NCBI GenBank assembly: GCA_965238125.1 | Contig: OZ250179.1 | Location: forward strand, 62,001 to 126,000 | DNA from: UBA6623 sp965238125 | GTDB lineage: Bacteria > Acidobacteriota > Terriglobia > Bryobacterales > UBA6623 | Length of the DNA stretch: 64,000 nt | Direction of reading: 5' to 3' | Part shown: piece by piece, positions 7,986 to 18,335 of the stretch | Layout: each line of letters begins with the position of its first letter | Numbering within the stretch: the first letter of the stretch is position 1 | Position numbers and translations under genes: made by a program | Notes under the pieces: generated by a model | Database searches by the model: none | What the model saw: the letters and a program-made list of their open reading frames with translations, nothing else | Told to the model about the DNA's origin: nothing

Positions 7986-9035
7986 TCAGCCGTAGCGCTC
8001 CGCCCACCCGTGGGACACTCTTTCACCGAGGGCGAGGACCGCCGCCATTTCCTCGTCTGAAAGCGGTTCGGTCTCGCCAGCCATTTGGACGTTCTCCTGA
8101 ATCTCCTTGGTATCAAATACGCCGATCACCATGCCGGTGACACCGTCGAGGCTCTTGGCGAAGCGTTGCGCGTCGCGTAGCGCATTCTTATCGAATTGCA
8201 CTTCCATCTGGGAGGGGTGGCGGACCGGGTCATTGTAAAAATGGAAACCTCCGGTCGGCCCGGCCTCCAAGCCTCCGTAGACTTTCATCGCCATCACGCC
8301 AACGTTCTGTTTTCGGGCCAAGGGCAGTACGACTTCGTCAAACGAATAGGTATGGTGATCAACAAAGTTCATCAAACACATCAAGACGTCTATTTCTTCA
8401 TTTTCCAGGACCCTGACGAAATTGGGCGGGTTGTTGTGTCCGGTAATGCCGCAAAAGCGGGCTCTTCCCTCCTTTTTCTGCTCCATGATATACGGCCAAA
8501 CCCCGTCTTTGGAGAGAGCAACGTCCAGATTTCGCTGCCCCGCGCTGTGCATGTGAAGGACGTCGACATAATCGGTCCCGAGCCGCTCGAGCGACCTCTC
8601 AAACAACGGCTGAGCTTCTTCTCGGGTATCGGTCGAGAGCTTGGTGGCCACAAAGACTTGATCGCGACGGCCGCGCATCGCTTCCCCCACCGCCTCTTCG
8701 GCCCGACGGTACCCGGCTGCCGTGTCGAGATAGTGTATCCCGTGATCGATCGCCGAGCTGAAAGTTCGGGCCATATGCGGGTAATCGTAATCCGGTCCCT
8801 TGAACAGCCCCAGCTTGGATGTTCCAAGTCCCAGGATGGGGATTGTGACGCCCGTCTTTCCGAGGATAGCGGTGGGTAGGCTGCCGGTTGAACCGCCCTC
8901 GTCCGCGTTGCGAGCACCCGCGCCCGGGGGCGAAGAATCCGTCTCCGTGCAGCCCGGCAGGAGTCCCAACCCTGCCGCTACGGACAAAAGCCCTCCCTTC
9001 AGTAAGGTTCGTCTTTCAAAACCCTGTTCTTTCAT
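7986..9035 (-). CDS. Tat-exported lipoprotein aldo/keto reductase
   Basis: A 349-residue protein. The N-terminus has a twin-arginine motif (ERRTLLKGG) followed by a hydrophobic stretch and a lipobox-like GLLPGC with Cys29, so export folded through Tat and lipid anchoring are predicted. A low-complexity Gly/Ser linker follows, then an aldo/keto reductase TIM barrel: DTAAGY (catalytic Asp/Tyr region), VFVATKL (Lys) and VLHMHSA (His). These reductases use NADPH, which fits Tat export with a bound cofactor. The substrate is unknown; related Tat-AKR proteins are found in sugar-degrading soil bacteria. Starts at an ATG at 9035. Confidence 0.87.
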   Translation of the reverse strand: MKEQGFERRTLLKGGLLSVAAGLGLLPGCTETDSSPPGAGARNADEGGSTGSLPTAILGKTGVTIPILGLGTSKLGLFKGPDYDYPHMARTFSSAIDHGIHYLDTAAGYRRAEEAVGEAMRGRRDQVFVATKLSTDTREEAQPLFERSLERLGTDYVDVLHMHSAGQRNLDVALSKDGVWPYIMEQKKEGRARFCGITGHNNPPNFVRVLENEEIDVLMCLMNFVDHHTYSFDEVVLPLARKQNVGVMAMKVYGGLEAGPTGGFHFYNDPVRHPSQMEVQFDKNALRDAQRFAKSLDGVTGMVIGVFDTKEIQENVQMAGETEPLSDEEMAAVLALGERVSHGWAERYG

Positions 9036-9101
9036 GATTCCCTCCCTGGAGCGACAAGGCGATCAAGCCGTCGCAGCCCGTAGTGCAAGTCGGCAGTCCT
9101 C

Positions 9102-9197
9102 GAAAAAAAGGGTACAGCCACCGATTTTCGCTGTGCAACGGCATTGAAGACAAAGCAGTTCAACGAAGCGAAAATCGAATGGCAGTCCCCCTTTTTC
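9102..9197. repeat. Long imperfect palindrome resembling a REP/BIME element
   Basis: Two arms, about 9102-9132 and 9166-9197, are imperfect reverse complements. The core cgattttcgct (9122-9132) pairs exactly with agcgaaaatcg (9166-9176), and the outer parts (gaaaaaaagggtacagcca against tggcagtcccccttttt) pair with a few mismatches. This pattern is typical of the dispersed palindromes mobilised by REP-associated tyrosine transposases, though no such transposase is in the window. It lies between the start of the aldo/keto reductase gene and the end of the selenoprotein gene. Confidence 0.6.
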
Positions 9198-9282
9198 GCC
9201 GAATATACTTGCGCCACAGGCTGCTAGACGTTGAAAGCCGGCCCTAGTGTACAACACCCCGGGTCGCGAAAAATACAGCCGG

Positions 9283-9831
9283 CTATTTTTTCTCGGGCAT
9301 CCACTCTTCCAGGTCCACGCCGAGTGCATCCGCGACTCGGTTGATGTAGTTGAAGTAGGAGATCACCTGCACGGCGTCGTGAATGGCCGTGTCGGAAAAT
9401 CCTTGCGCGCGCAACAAATCAAGATTCCCAGGCGACATCTCGGAAGGCCTCAACGTAAGCTTTCGGGCAAACTCAAGCAGCGCCCCGGTGGCCGGGTCGA
9501 GTCCCGCCTGTCGCCAATCGCTCTTGATCTTTTCCGCCGCCTCTGTACCGACCTCAGCCCGGAGGTCGTGTGCATGTGCTTCCACTCAATAGTGGCAGTT
9601 GTTTGCCTTCGACACCACAACCGCCAGCCTCTCCCTCTGGGCCCGTGTTAGGGGCGAGCGGCCGTGAACGCTCGCCAGATAAAGCCCCATCGAAGCCCGC
9701 AGTGTTAGCGGCGTCAAGCTCATCACCTTGATGATGTTCCATACCTTTCCCGCGCGCTTAACGGCGGCGTCATAGCTCCGCCGCAACTCGCCTTGGGCTT
9801 CACCTTCGGGTATCGTTTCAATCCAAGCCAT
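9283..9831 (-). CDS. AhpD-like (peroxidase-related, CMD family) selenoprotein with in-frame UGA
   Basis: The frame from ATG 9831 (MAWIETIPEGEAQGELRRSY) runs to a TGA at 9586-9588, then continues in the same frame to 9283, giving 182 residues, the usual length for peroxidase-related carboxymuconolactone decarboxylase proteins. The AhpD signature is E-x11-CxxC-x3-H. Here Glu67, Cys79 and His86 are all present with this spacing, and the TGA (codon 82) falls exactly on the second redox Cys: NNCHY-TGA-VEAHAH. The sequence after the TGA is the normal family C-terminus (FARKLTLRPSEMS, VISYFNYINRVADALGV). A SECIS-like hairpin follows the TGA (separate entry). I read TGA as selenocysteine, giving a CHYU motif expected to reduce peroxides. 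Separate upstream and downstream genes are unlikely: the GTG after TGA lacks a ribosome-binding site. Sec-machinery genes are not in the window. Confidence 0.85.
9549..9568 (-). promoter_or_regulatory. Candidate bacterial SECIS hairpin
   Basis: On the coding (minus) strand, 24 nt after the UGA, a 7-bp perfect stem (CGACCUC with GAGGUCG) closes a six-base loop CGGGCU. Bacterial SECIS elements lie within the coding region, with the apical loop roughly 16-37 nt after UGA and a G in the first two loop positions; both conditions are met. It would recruit SelB with Sec-tRNA. Folding was done by eye only. Confidence 0.7.
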
Positions 9832-10154
9832 CTGAACATTGTCGCACCGGGGGGGCGGGGATTCTACTGTCTCCGGCTGAAGCAGTGCCGGTAGCGCCAA
9901 TCCGCGCTAAGACGCATTGACCGCGGCGCCACGCTGTTTGGCGGCTGCCGCGGCATCGGGCCCGCGGATATCGCCGCCTTATCGGCGCGGCTTTCCTGAC
10001 CTGGGACGAGCCTGCCGACCACTGGGGCAAGCGGGTCCTTGCCTCGTCCTCGCGCTTGAGCGAGGAAGATCCGGACCGCCGTGTGTGGTATCAATAGTGA
10101 CTTACCCGGCGGGCCGCCCTGCCCGACCTTGACCTAATTAGACCGGAGACTTAC
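9832..10154. other. Divergent intergenic region before acs
   Basis: About 320 bp between the divergently transcribed selenoprotein and acetyl-CoA synthetase genes, so promoters for both should lie here. I see no convincing -10/-35 pair or operator. A ggag Shine-Dalgarno sequence precedes the acs ATG. No credible small gene is present. Confidence 0.4.
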
Positions 10155-12083
<1,929 letters not shown>

Positions 12084-12150
12084 TCGCCGGCGCTCTGTTT
12101 TCCAAATCCTCGGCTCCTTGTAGGTGTACCCAAGCGGCCGAGAGTTCCCT

Positions 12151-13845
12151 ATGCCGATTGCGCTGACCTCTCTTGACATCGTCGTCTTCTTGGCCTCCAT
12201 CGCGTTGGTCATGGGGGTTGGTCTGTGGGCCGGTCGCCGCGAGAAGGACGCCGAAGGTTATTTCCTTGCCGGCCGGAGCATTCCTTGGTGGGGCGTCGCG
12301 GGATCGGTGTTCGGAACGAACGTCAGCGCCGAACACTTGGTCGGCATGTTGGGCTTGGGATACTCGATCGGCTTCGCGCAGGCGCATTTCGAGTACGGCG
12401 CGATCGCGGGGCTGATGATGCTCTGCTTCGTTTTTCTGCCGCTCTATCGGCGCATGGGCGTCTACACGTTGTCGGAGTATCTGGGGCGGCGGTACGACGA
12501 GCGCAGCCGCGTGATGTTTTCGCTGATCTCGATCGTGACGATCGTTTTGGTGCGGATGGCGCTGGCGTTCTACATCGGGGCGCGAGCGCTCGGTTATCTG
12601 CTGAAGGGGACGCCACTCGAAACCGGCTACACGACAGGCATCGTGATCTTGGCCGTGATCACGAGCGCCTACACGATTTGGGGCGGTTTGAAGGCTGTCA
12701 TTTGGACCGATGTCGTGCAATCAATTTTGCTGCTCGCCGCCGGGGTTTTCGTGGCCGTGCTGGTTTTCTCGACACCGGAAATCGGCGGGTTCAGCGGCCT
12801 GCGCGCCCTCGATGCCGCGCTGCCGGAAGCAGAACAGAAATTCCATCTTTATCTGCCCACCGACCACCCGCAACTGCCTTGGAGCGGAGTCTTCAGCGGA
12901 CTGCTGCTGATGCACTTCTTCTATTGGGGCACCAATCAATTCATCGCGCAGCGGGCGCTGGCGGCGCGTTCGGATTTCGACGCCCGCATGGGGTTGGTGA
13001 CGGCGGGCTTTTTGAAACTGCTGATTCCCTTCGTCTCGATCTCGGCCGGCATCGCGGCGGGACATTTGTTTCAGCAGCGCCTCGCGGCGGGCGAGCTGGC
13101 CGCGCTGCCCCAACCCGACGACGCCTTTCCGCTGCTGGTGCGATTAGTCGTCCCGGCCGGCTACGGCTTGGTGGGGTTGATTACGGCGGGATTGATCGGG
13201 GCGATTCTTTCGACCATCGATTCGATGATGAATTCCGCAGCGACGTTGTTCACCTTCGATTTCTACAAGCGTTATTGGAATCGCGAGGCCGGCGAGCGGG
13301 AGCTGATTGTGGCGGGCCGCGTCGCGATTCTGGTCTCCGTGGTGGCGGCGGCTCTCGTGGCCGGGGTCATTTATACCGAAAACGAAGCCGACAATTTCTT
13401 CTTGAAAGTTCCCGCGCAGACAGGGCACGTGGTTCCCGGCGTGTTGATGGCTTTTCTGTTCGGCGTCCTGTGGCGAGGGGGGACGGCCGGGGCCGCCTTT
13501 GCCGCGATCATCGCCGCGCCGTTTTTCTCCTTCGGGCTGGAGTGGGGTTATAACGCCTGGCTGGCGGCCTCGCTTCCCGGGGCGGAAGCGGTTCGTCCAT
13601 GGCTCGGCTCGCAGTTGAATTTTCTACATCGCACGGCGCTCACGAGCCTCTTCGCGGGCGGCGTTCTGTTGCTTGGGAGCCGCCTCGACCCTAATGGGCG
13701 GGACCCGCGGGCCGAGCGCTATACATGGTGGGAAAATCGCCGCCAGGGGGCGAAACAGGGCGAGCGGGAATTTTGGCGGAGCGAACGCCCCTGGGCATTG
13801 CTGTTGGCGGGGCTGACTGTGGTGATGTTGATTTACTTCGCGTAG
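12151..13845 (+). CDS. Sodium:solute symporter (SSS family, SGLT-like)
   Basis: About 564 residues with some 13-14 predicted membrane helices. The start at 12151 (MPIALTSLDIVVFLASIAL) places the first helix correctly; an upstream GTG at 12124 would add nine polar residues. SSS signatures include YFLAGRSIPWWGVAGSVFG (about 34-52), NVSAEHLVG (about 54-62), TIWGGLKAVIWTDVVQ (about 172-187) and GLIGAILSTIDSMMNS (about 348-363). The NVSAEHLVGMLG block is closer to sodium/sugar cotransporters than to the acetate permease ActP. So despite its position after acs, sugar or polyol uptake is more likely. The gene is followed by a repeat-rich convergent intergenic region. Confidence 0.88.
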   Translation: MPIALTSLDIVVFLASIALVMGVGLWAGRREKDAEGYFLAGRSIPWWGVAGSVFGTNVSAEHLVGMLGLGYSIGFAQAHFEYGAIAGLMMLCFVFLPLYRRMGVYTLSEYLGRRYDERSRVMFSLISIVTIVLVRMALAFYIGARALGYLLKGTPLETGYTTGIVILAVITSAYTIWGGLKAVIWTDVVQSILLLAAGVFVAVLVFSTPEIGGFSGLRALDAALPEAEQKFHLYLPTDHPQLPWSGVFSGLLLMHFFYWGTNQFIAQRALAARSDFDARMGLVTAGFLKLLIPFVSISAGIAAGHLFQQRLAAGELAALPQPDDAFPLLVRLVVPAGYGLVGLITAGLIGAILSTIDSMMNSAATLFTFDFYKRYWNREAGERELIVAGRVAILVSVVAAALVAGVIYTENEADNFFLKVPAQTGHVVPGVLMAFLFGVLWRGGTAGAAFAAIIAAPFFSFGLEWGYNAWLAASLPGAEAVRPWLGSQLNFLHRTALTSLFAGGVLLLGSRLDPNGRDPRAERYTWWENRRQGAKQGEREFWRSERPWALLLAGLTVVMLIYFA

Positions 13846-13866
13846 CGGGGTGGCGCGATGCGTCCC

Positions 13867-14101
13867 AAACCGAGCCGCGACCGTGAGGAAGCGGTATCCG
13901 ATGAGGCCCTTCAACCATACCGGGCCGGTGGCGGATCCGCTATGCCGGCGGCGCTGATCGCCGACACCACACCGACCCAAGGAAGACCGGGTTAAAGCGA
14001 ACCCGGCCGGGAACCCTCATGCAGCCTCTACAGAATCATCACCCTCGACTCTTCGGTGTGGCCTCATCGCATACCGCTTCCTCACGGTCGCGGCTCGGTT
14101 T
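13867..14101. repeat. Inverted pair of 41-bp dispersed repeats
   Basis: Copy A (13867-13907, plus) and copy B (14061-14101, reverse complement) differ at one base in 41. They contain the core gccgcgaccgt followed by agcggtat. A related diverged pair sits at 54909-55117, also directly after a gene end and also inverted. Between A and B is a 7-bp perfect hairpin (13987-14006, arms ccgggtt and aacccgg). The pair fills the 259-bp gap between two convergent genes and could form a long cruciform or a bidirectional terminator. Confidence 0.75.
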
Positions 14102-14104
14102 GGC

Positions 14105-14842
14105 CTACAGTCGCGCGGTCTGCTCGCCGAAGACAAGACGTTGAAAGATCGGGTCGGTGTGCAAGGGTTCGAAGACGGGGTCGTCCGCGACCTTCTTGCG
14201 TTTCTTGTAACCCTCTTCGAAAGCCTTGCGCAAATAGAGAAGGCTCTTATCCATGACGCCCGCGATCGCGTAGGCGCGGGCCATGAAGAAATGAAACCGC
14301 GCGCGGTCGCGCACGCTTCGCTCTTGCAATAACGTACCGGCGGTTGCGCGGCGCTCGAAGACGAGCGGGTCGAGCTGCAGCGCCCGTTGGTACTCTTCCG
14401 CCGCCTTCTTGTATTTCTTGCGGGCGAAATAGGCGGTTCCCAAATTGCTGTGAATCGAGGCGGTGGCGGGGGCCACGATTAATGCCCTCTTGTAATGCCG
14501 AGTCGCTTTCCTGTAATGTCGCAGAGCGTAGTGCAGAGCGCCGAGATTGTTGATGGCGCTGCCGTACGTACCGTCCAGCTTGACGGCCGTCTCGTAGCTG
14601 CGCCTGGCGCGGGGAAATCGCCCGAGGTGATGGTAGGCGATACCGATCTTGTTGTATAGGCGAGCGGTCGGTTCGTGTTGCGAGGCGAGTGTGTACGTTT
14701 CCAAGCCCTCGCGGTACATCTTGCGGGCCATGAAAACATCGGCCCGTTGCTCGGCGCTGAGCCCCTCTCTCGGGGGTTCGGGCCGTAGAGGTTCCTTCGT
14801 GCGGTCGACCAGTTGCGGGAGCAAGGCCAACAAGAAAATCAT
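14105..14842 (-). CDS. Tetratricopeptide-repeat protein with N-terminal signal/anchor
   Basis: A 245-residue protein. The first residues (MIFLLALLPQLVD) are hydrophobic and may be a short signal or anchor. From about residue 33 there are at least four TPR units with the usual G/A/Y spacing (ARLYNKIGIAYHHLGRF, GSAINNLGALHYALRHY, ASIHSNLGTAYFARKKY, RFHFFMARAYAIAGV). TPRs mediate protein-protein contacts. The end (PVFEPLHTDPIFQRLV) resembles the closing segment of TPR proteins involved in envelope or secretion complexes. The gene lies upstream, on the same strand orientation... on the same strand, of no close partner: the MltD gene is 166 bp away on the 5' side. Function beyond a scaffold cannot be stated. 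Confidence 0.8.
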   Translation of the reverse strand: MIFLLALLPQLVDRTKEPLRPEPPREGLSAEQRADVFMARKMYREGLETYTLASQHEPTARLYNKIGIAYHHLGRFPRARRSYETAVKLDGTYGSAINNLGALHYALRHYRKATRHYKRALIVAPATASIHSNLGTAYFARKKYKKAAEEYQRALQLDPLVFERRATAGTLLQERSVRDRARFHFFMARAYAIAGVMDKSLLYLRKAFEEGYKKRKKVADDPVFEPLHTDPIFQRLVFGEQTARL

Positions 14843-15008
14843 TGCGACCTGGATGGCTCACCTCCGGCGCGAAGCGGCTTGCCGGGCTTGTCGGCTTGCG
14901 AAAACCCGGGCTCGCCGCCCGGCGTCCACTCTCATTAAAGCACAGGATTGCGGCTTCGAACGAGTTGACGCCGAGAGGGAATTCGTCCGTCGGCAGGCGG
15001 TTTATGGG

Positions 15009-17456
15009 TTATGCCCGCGGGCCGGCGGCGGAATAAATCTTGAGGTATTTGCCGGCGCGAATGCGGCTCGTGCGGAGGCCGTTCCACGCCTTCAACTCGG
15101 CTATGCTGACCCCGAAACGGCGGGCAATGACGGCAAGGGTATCGCCGGGACGAATCTTGTAACGGGTCGGTGAGGCCGCGGAAGCGGCGGAAGCGGCACC
15201 CGCCGAGCTTGCAGCAGCGGCGCCCCCGCCCGGCCGAACCGTCAAGTACTTGCCGGCGCGAATACGGCTGGTCCGAAGCCCGTTCCATTGTTTGAGTTGG
15301 CCGACGGTGACGCCGAAGCGGCGCGCGATGACTTCCAGCGTGTCGCCGCTCCGAATGCGGTATTGCCCGGAGCCGGATGCCGGAGCGGCGGGCGCCGCCG
15401 AGGCCGCCCGTGTACTTTCTCGTGCCGTGCCCGAGCCCGGGAAGCCGACGATCAAGTCCTTTCCCGCGCGAATGCGGCTGCCGCGCATATCGTTCCAATC
15501 GCGCAGATCCGCAGCGCTGACCCCGAACCGCTCGGCGATGTCCGACAGCGTGTCGCCCGGTCGGATGCGGTAACGCCCTCCGGCGGGAAGCGGGGCCGCG
15601 GCTGTCTTGGTCCTCGATCGAGTCGAGCTCGCGGCGGCCGTCATGGTCAGCCCTTTCGACGGGTCCCGAACGACGAGGTACCGCCCGGTGCGAATGTTGT
15701 TGCCGCGCATCCCGTTCCAGGCCCGAAGCTGGTGGATCGTCACGCCGAAGCGCTTGGCGATGACGCTCAAATTGTCGCCTCGTCGAATCTTATACTTCCC
15801 CGGACCCGCGGTTCTCGAACCGCCCGAAACCCCGCCGGCTCGCGGTTGCTCGCGAGGTTTGAGGCCCTCCGGGGCGACGATCAAATAGCGGCTGGCGATA
15901 ATGCGGCTGTTGCTCATGCCGTTCCATTGTTTCAGTCGGGCGACCGAAGCGCCGTAACGCCGGGCGATTCCACCCAGCGTATCGCCACGCGCGATGCGGT
16001 AGCGGCCGCTGCCGCCGACCAGAAAGCCACCGGCGCCGGAATAGTAATACTTGACCGCGCGCTTGCCGCCGGGAATGGTCAGGCGCAGCCCGGCCGGGAC
16101 CCTATCACCCTCGATCCCGTTCAGAGCGGCGATTTCGGCGGACTTGATCTTGAACTTTTTCGCAAGGCCGACCAGCGTATCGCCGGCCTTGACCTGATAA
16201 CGCCTCCAGGCCAGACGCTTGTCGGCGGGAATGAGTGCGATTTCCCGCTCGAAAAGGGTTCCGGAGCCATGGGGCAGCCGCAGGCGATAGTTCAGCGGCG
16301 GTGTCGCCGAGCGCAGCAAGGCGGGGTTGAGGTCGCGGATCGTTTCCGGGCCGGCGCCGGTGATTTCGGCGACCAGATCGATATGGATCTCCGAGTTGAC
16401 CTCGACGGTGTCGTAACGCAGTGGCGGCGCCCAATCGAATTCCGCGGACTCGTAGAGCCATTCATTCTTGGCTACATAGGTCATGGCCAAGATGATCGGC
16501 ACGTAGTTGCGCGTCTCCCGACGCAGGAAGCGGCGGCGCGACAACTCCCAATAGTCGCGTGACCCGGAGGCACGGATTCCGCGGCGAACGCGGTTCGGGC
16601 CGCCGTTATACGCCGCCATCACGAGATACCAATCCCCGAACTCGATGTAGAGGTCCTTGAGATGGCGAGCGGCGGCGCGGGTGGCCAGTTCGGCGTCGCG
16701 GCGCTCATCCATGTATTTGTCGCGCCGCATGCCGTACTGCTTACCCCGAAACGATACAAACTGCCACATCCCGGTGGCTCGGGCCCGCGAAACGGCCTTG
16801 GGCCGGAATCCCGACTCGGCTTGCGCCAAGTGAAGCATTTCGAGCGGGACGCCCTCTTCCTCAAGAATGCGTTCGATCATGTCGCGATAGGCGCCGGCGC
16901 GTTCGAGAGTGCGCCTGAAGGTTTTGAATCCGCGGCGACTGGTGAAGTAGTTGACCAGCCGGATGACCTGTGTGTTGAGGACCAGGGGCAGATCGGATTT
17001 CGTTGCCCGAAGCCGCGCCTCGCGGTTTTCCGGGATGCTGAAGTCCTCGGGAATTTTCGCCTGGTTGAGTTCGTCGAAAAGCGCGGGCTCGGCGGGTTCT
17101 TCGTTTTCCGCGGAGAGGGTATCACCGAATTGAAGCGCGTTTTGGACGGCTTCGAATTCGAGTTGCCGCAAACGACGATCGAATTCGCTTTCCTCCGAAC
17201 GCCGGGCGACGATCGTCGGATCGAAAGTGGGCGCGGTGGTTTTGGCGGATGTTTTCGCGAACGCGAGGGACTCGGCGGGTTCGGTAACCTCAGCCGTGCC
17301 CTCGTCGACAGCGGCCTGAATCGCCACTGATTCGGCGGGACGGGGAGCTGGCGGAGGCGTTGTCCGGGCTACCGGCTCGCGATCGCCGCATCCGGCGAGG
17401 CCGATCCAGACCGCAATCACCGCTCCGAGGACGTGGTTGTTTTGCGGCAGCCGCAT
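15009..17456 (-). CDS. mltD: Lytic transglycosylase MltD with six LysM domains
   Basis: Start at 17456 (MRLPQNNHVLGAVIAVWIGLAGC) gives a lipoprotein signal with lipobox GLAGC; eleven further codons upstream are open but lack such logic. After a Pro/Ala-rich linker, residues about 195-345 form the SLT domain: the catalytic Glu in HLAQAESGFRPKAVS, then GMWQFVSFRGKQYG and VMAAYNGGPNRV. This enzyme cleaves the MurNAc-GlcNAc bond of peptidoglycan with anhydro-ring formation. The C-terminal half has six LysM peptidoglycan-binding modules, each built on Y-x-(I/V)-x-x-GDTL and ending in a LxxWNG-like core, separated by Ala/Ser/Gly linkers. E. coli MltD has two LysM domains, so this form is expanded. 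The last two modules are nearly identical, suggesting recent duplication. Confidence 0.92.
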   Translation of the reverse strand: MRLPQNNHVLGAVIAVWIGLAGCGDREPVARTTPPPAPRPAESVAIQAAVDEGTAEVTEPAESLAFAKTSAKTTAPTFDPTIVARRSEESEFDRRLRQLEFEAVQNALQFGDTLSAENEEPAEPALFDELNQAKIPEDFSIPENREARLRATKSDLPLVLNTQVIRLVNYFTSRRGFKTFRRTLERAGAYRDMIERILEEEGVPLEMLHLAQAESGFRPKAVSRARATGMWQFVSFRGKQYGMRRDKYMDERRDAELATRAAARHLKDLYIEFGDWYLVMAAYNGGPNRVRRGIRASGSRDYWELSRRRFLRRETRNYVPIILAMTYVAKNEWLYESAEFDWAPPLRYDTVEVNSEIHIDLVAEITGAGPETIRDLNPALLRSATPPLNYRLRLPHGSGTLFEREIALIPADKRLAWRRYQVKAGDTLVGLAKKFKIKSAEIAALNGIEGDRVPAGLRLTIPGGKRAVKYYYSGAGGFLVGGSGRYRIARGDTLGGIARRYGASVARLKQWNGMSNSRIIASRYLIVAPEGLKPREQPRAGGVSGGSRTAGPGKYKIRRGDNLSVIAKRFGVTIHQLRAWNGMRGNNIRTGRYLVVRDPSKGLTMTAAASSTRSRTKTAAAPLPAGGRYRIRPGDTLSDIAERFGVSAADLRDWNDMRGSRIRAGKDLIVGFPGSGTARESTRAASAAPAAPASGSGQYRIRSGDTLEVIARRFGVTVGQLKQWNGLRTSRIRAGKYLTVRPGGGAAAASSAGAASAASAASPTRYKIRPGDTLAVIARRFGVSIAELKAWNGLRTSRIRAGKYLKIYSAAGPRA

Positions 17457-17718
17457 TGTCACAAATGAACCCACAAAAAAGGAACCCACGAGAACACCCT
17501 ACGCCACAGCCTAGGGGAAACGTTCAAGTGGGTCGTAAAGCAACGATCGTAGCAGTCGCGGCCCCGCCGGGTCAATGCCTTTTCAACATGTCGGCGGTCG
17601 TTTGAGAGGACGAGTTCGCGGTCAGTGGCTGACTGCCGATAGAGTCTTACCGCGAGCAACCGAGGAAATGCGTGGGGCCGGCTCGACGAGATCGCTATCA
17701 AGGCCCCGGCGGCGGGTA

Positions 17719-18150
17719 CTACTCGGGAGCCGTGTGCTCTCCGGCCTGAGGTTCAGCCCCTCGCTCGACTAGTGTTTCCACGCCCATGGAGATTTCCTCA
17801 AGCATTCCCTTGAGAAGTTTCTGCTCGTCTTCACGAAGTTTCTGCTCCCGCTCGCGCAGTCTGTTCGTTCGTACTTGAAAGAAGCCCAGGAGTCCCACGA
17901 CGATCGCCACGCCAAGAACCACCGCTTGGGCGGCAACGTTGAGTTCTCCTTCCATCGTAGACACCCTCGTCGACAGATCGTCAACTTTCTCTTCGACCCG
18001 CTCGACCGCTTGTTTGAGAGTCTTTGTGCTCTCGTCCAGCCTGGATAGGATGCCGTCGTTCCTCTCCTGGCGAGGCGGTCGCTGTGCCTGCCGCGCCAAC
18101 AGGACGACAGGCAGCAGCAGGACAGCGACACGACCGGCCGAAACGCGCAA
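17719..18150 (-). CDS. Coiled-coil membrane protein of unknown function
   Basis: A 143-residue frame opening with TTG at 18150. It shows an N-terminal hydrophobic stretch (VAVLLLPVVLLA, possible signal peptide), a predicted coiled coil (about 35-70, LDESTKTLKQAVERVEEKV), a single membrane helix (AAQAVVLGVAIVVGLLGFF, about 73-91) and a second charged helix (REREQKLREDEQKLLKGML). No family is recognised. The topology of coiled coil, helix, coiled coil resembles small envelope scaffolds. The start codon is uncertain. It stands between mltD and skp with gaps of more than 180 bp on both sides, so it may have its own promoter. Confidence 0.55.
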   Translation of the reverse strand: MRVSAGRVAVLLLPVVLLARQAQRPPRQERNDGILSRLDESTKTLKQAVERVEEKVDDLSTRVSTMEGELNVAAQAVVLGVAIVVGLLGFFQVRTNRLREREQKLREDEQKLLKGMLEEISMGVETLVERGAEPQAGEHTAPE

Positions 18151-18335
18151 GCTCTAATGACCCTCTACCTGGAAGTCTATCGCGCCGTACCAAATTCGAC
18201 GGAATTCGCCCGGTTCTCAGCGCCCTGTACGCTCCCAGACGGGAAATCTTGCAAGGGGCCCGCAGCCCCAAACTCAAAGGCCGTCAGCCCGCGGTTGTGT
18301 TGAGTCCGCCGGCCAGGTAAGAGAACGCCCGTCGG

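Noticed and set aside
9283..9585. Downstream half of the AhpD-like frame as an independent gene starting at GTG
   Set aside because: No ribosome-binding site, starts in the middle of the conserved motif, and the upstream half lacks the rest of the fold; recoding of the TGA explains both.
12225..13553. 442-codon plus-strand frame inside the symporter gene
   Set aside because: Out-of-frame shadow with extreme Arg/Gly content; the symporter frame has clear membrane motifs.
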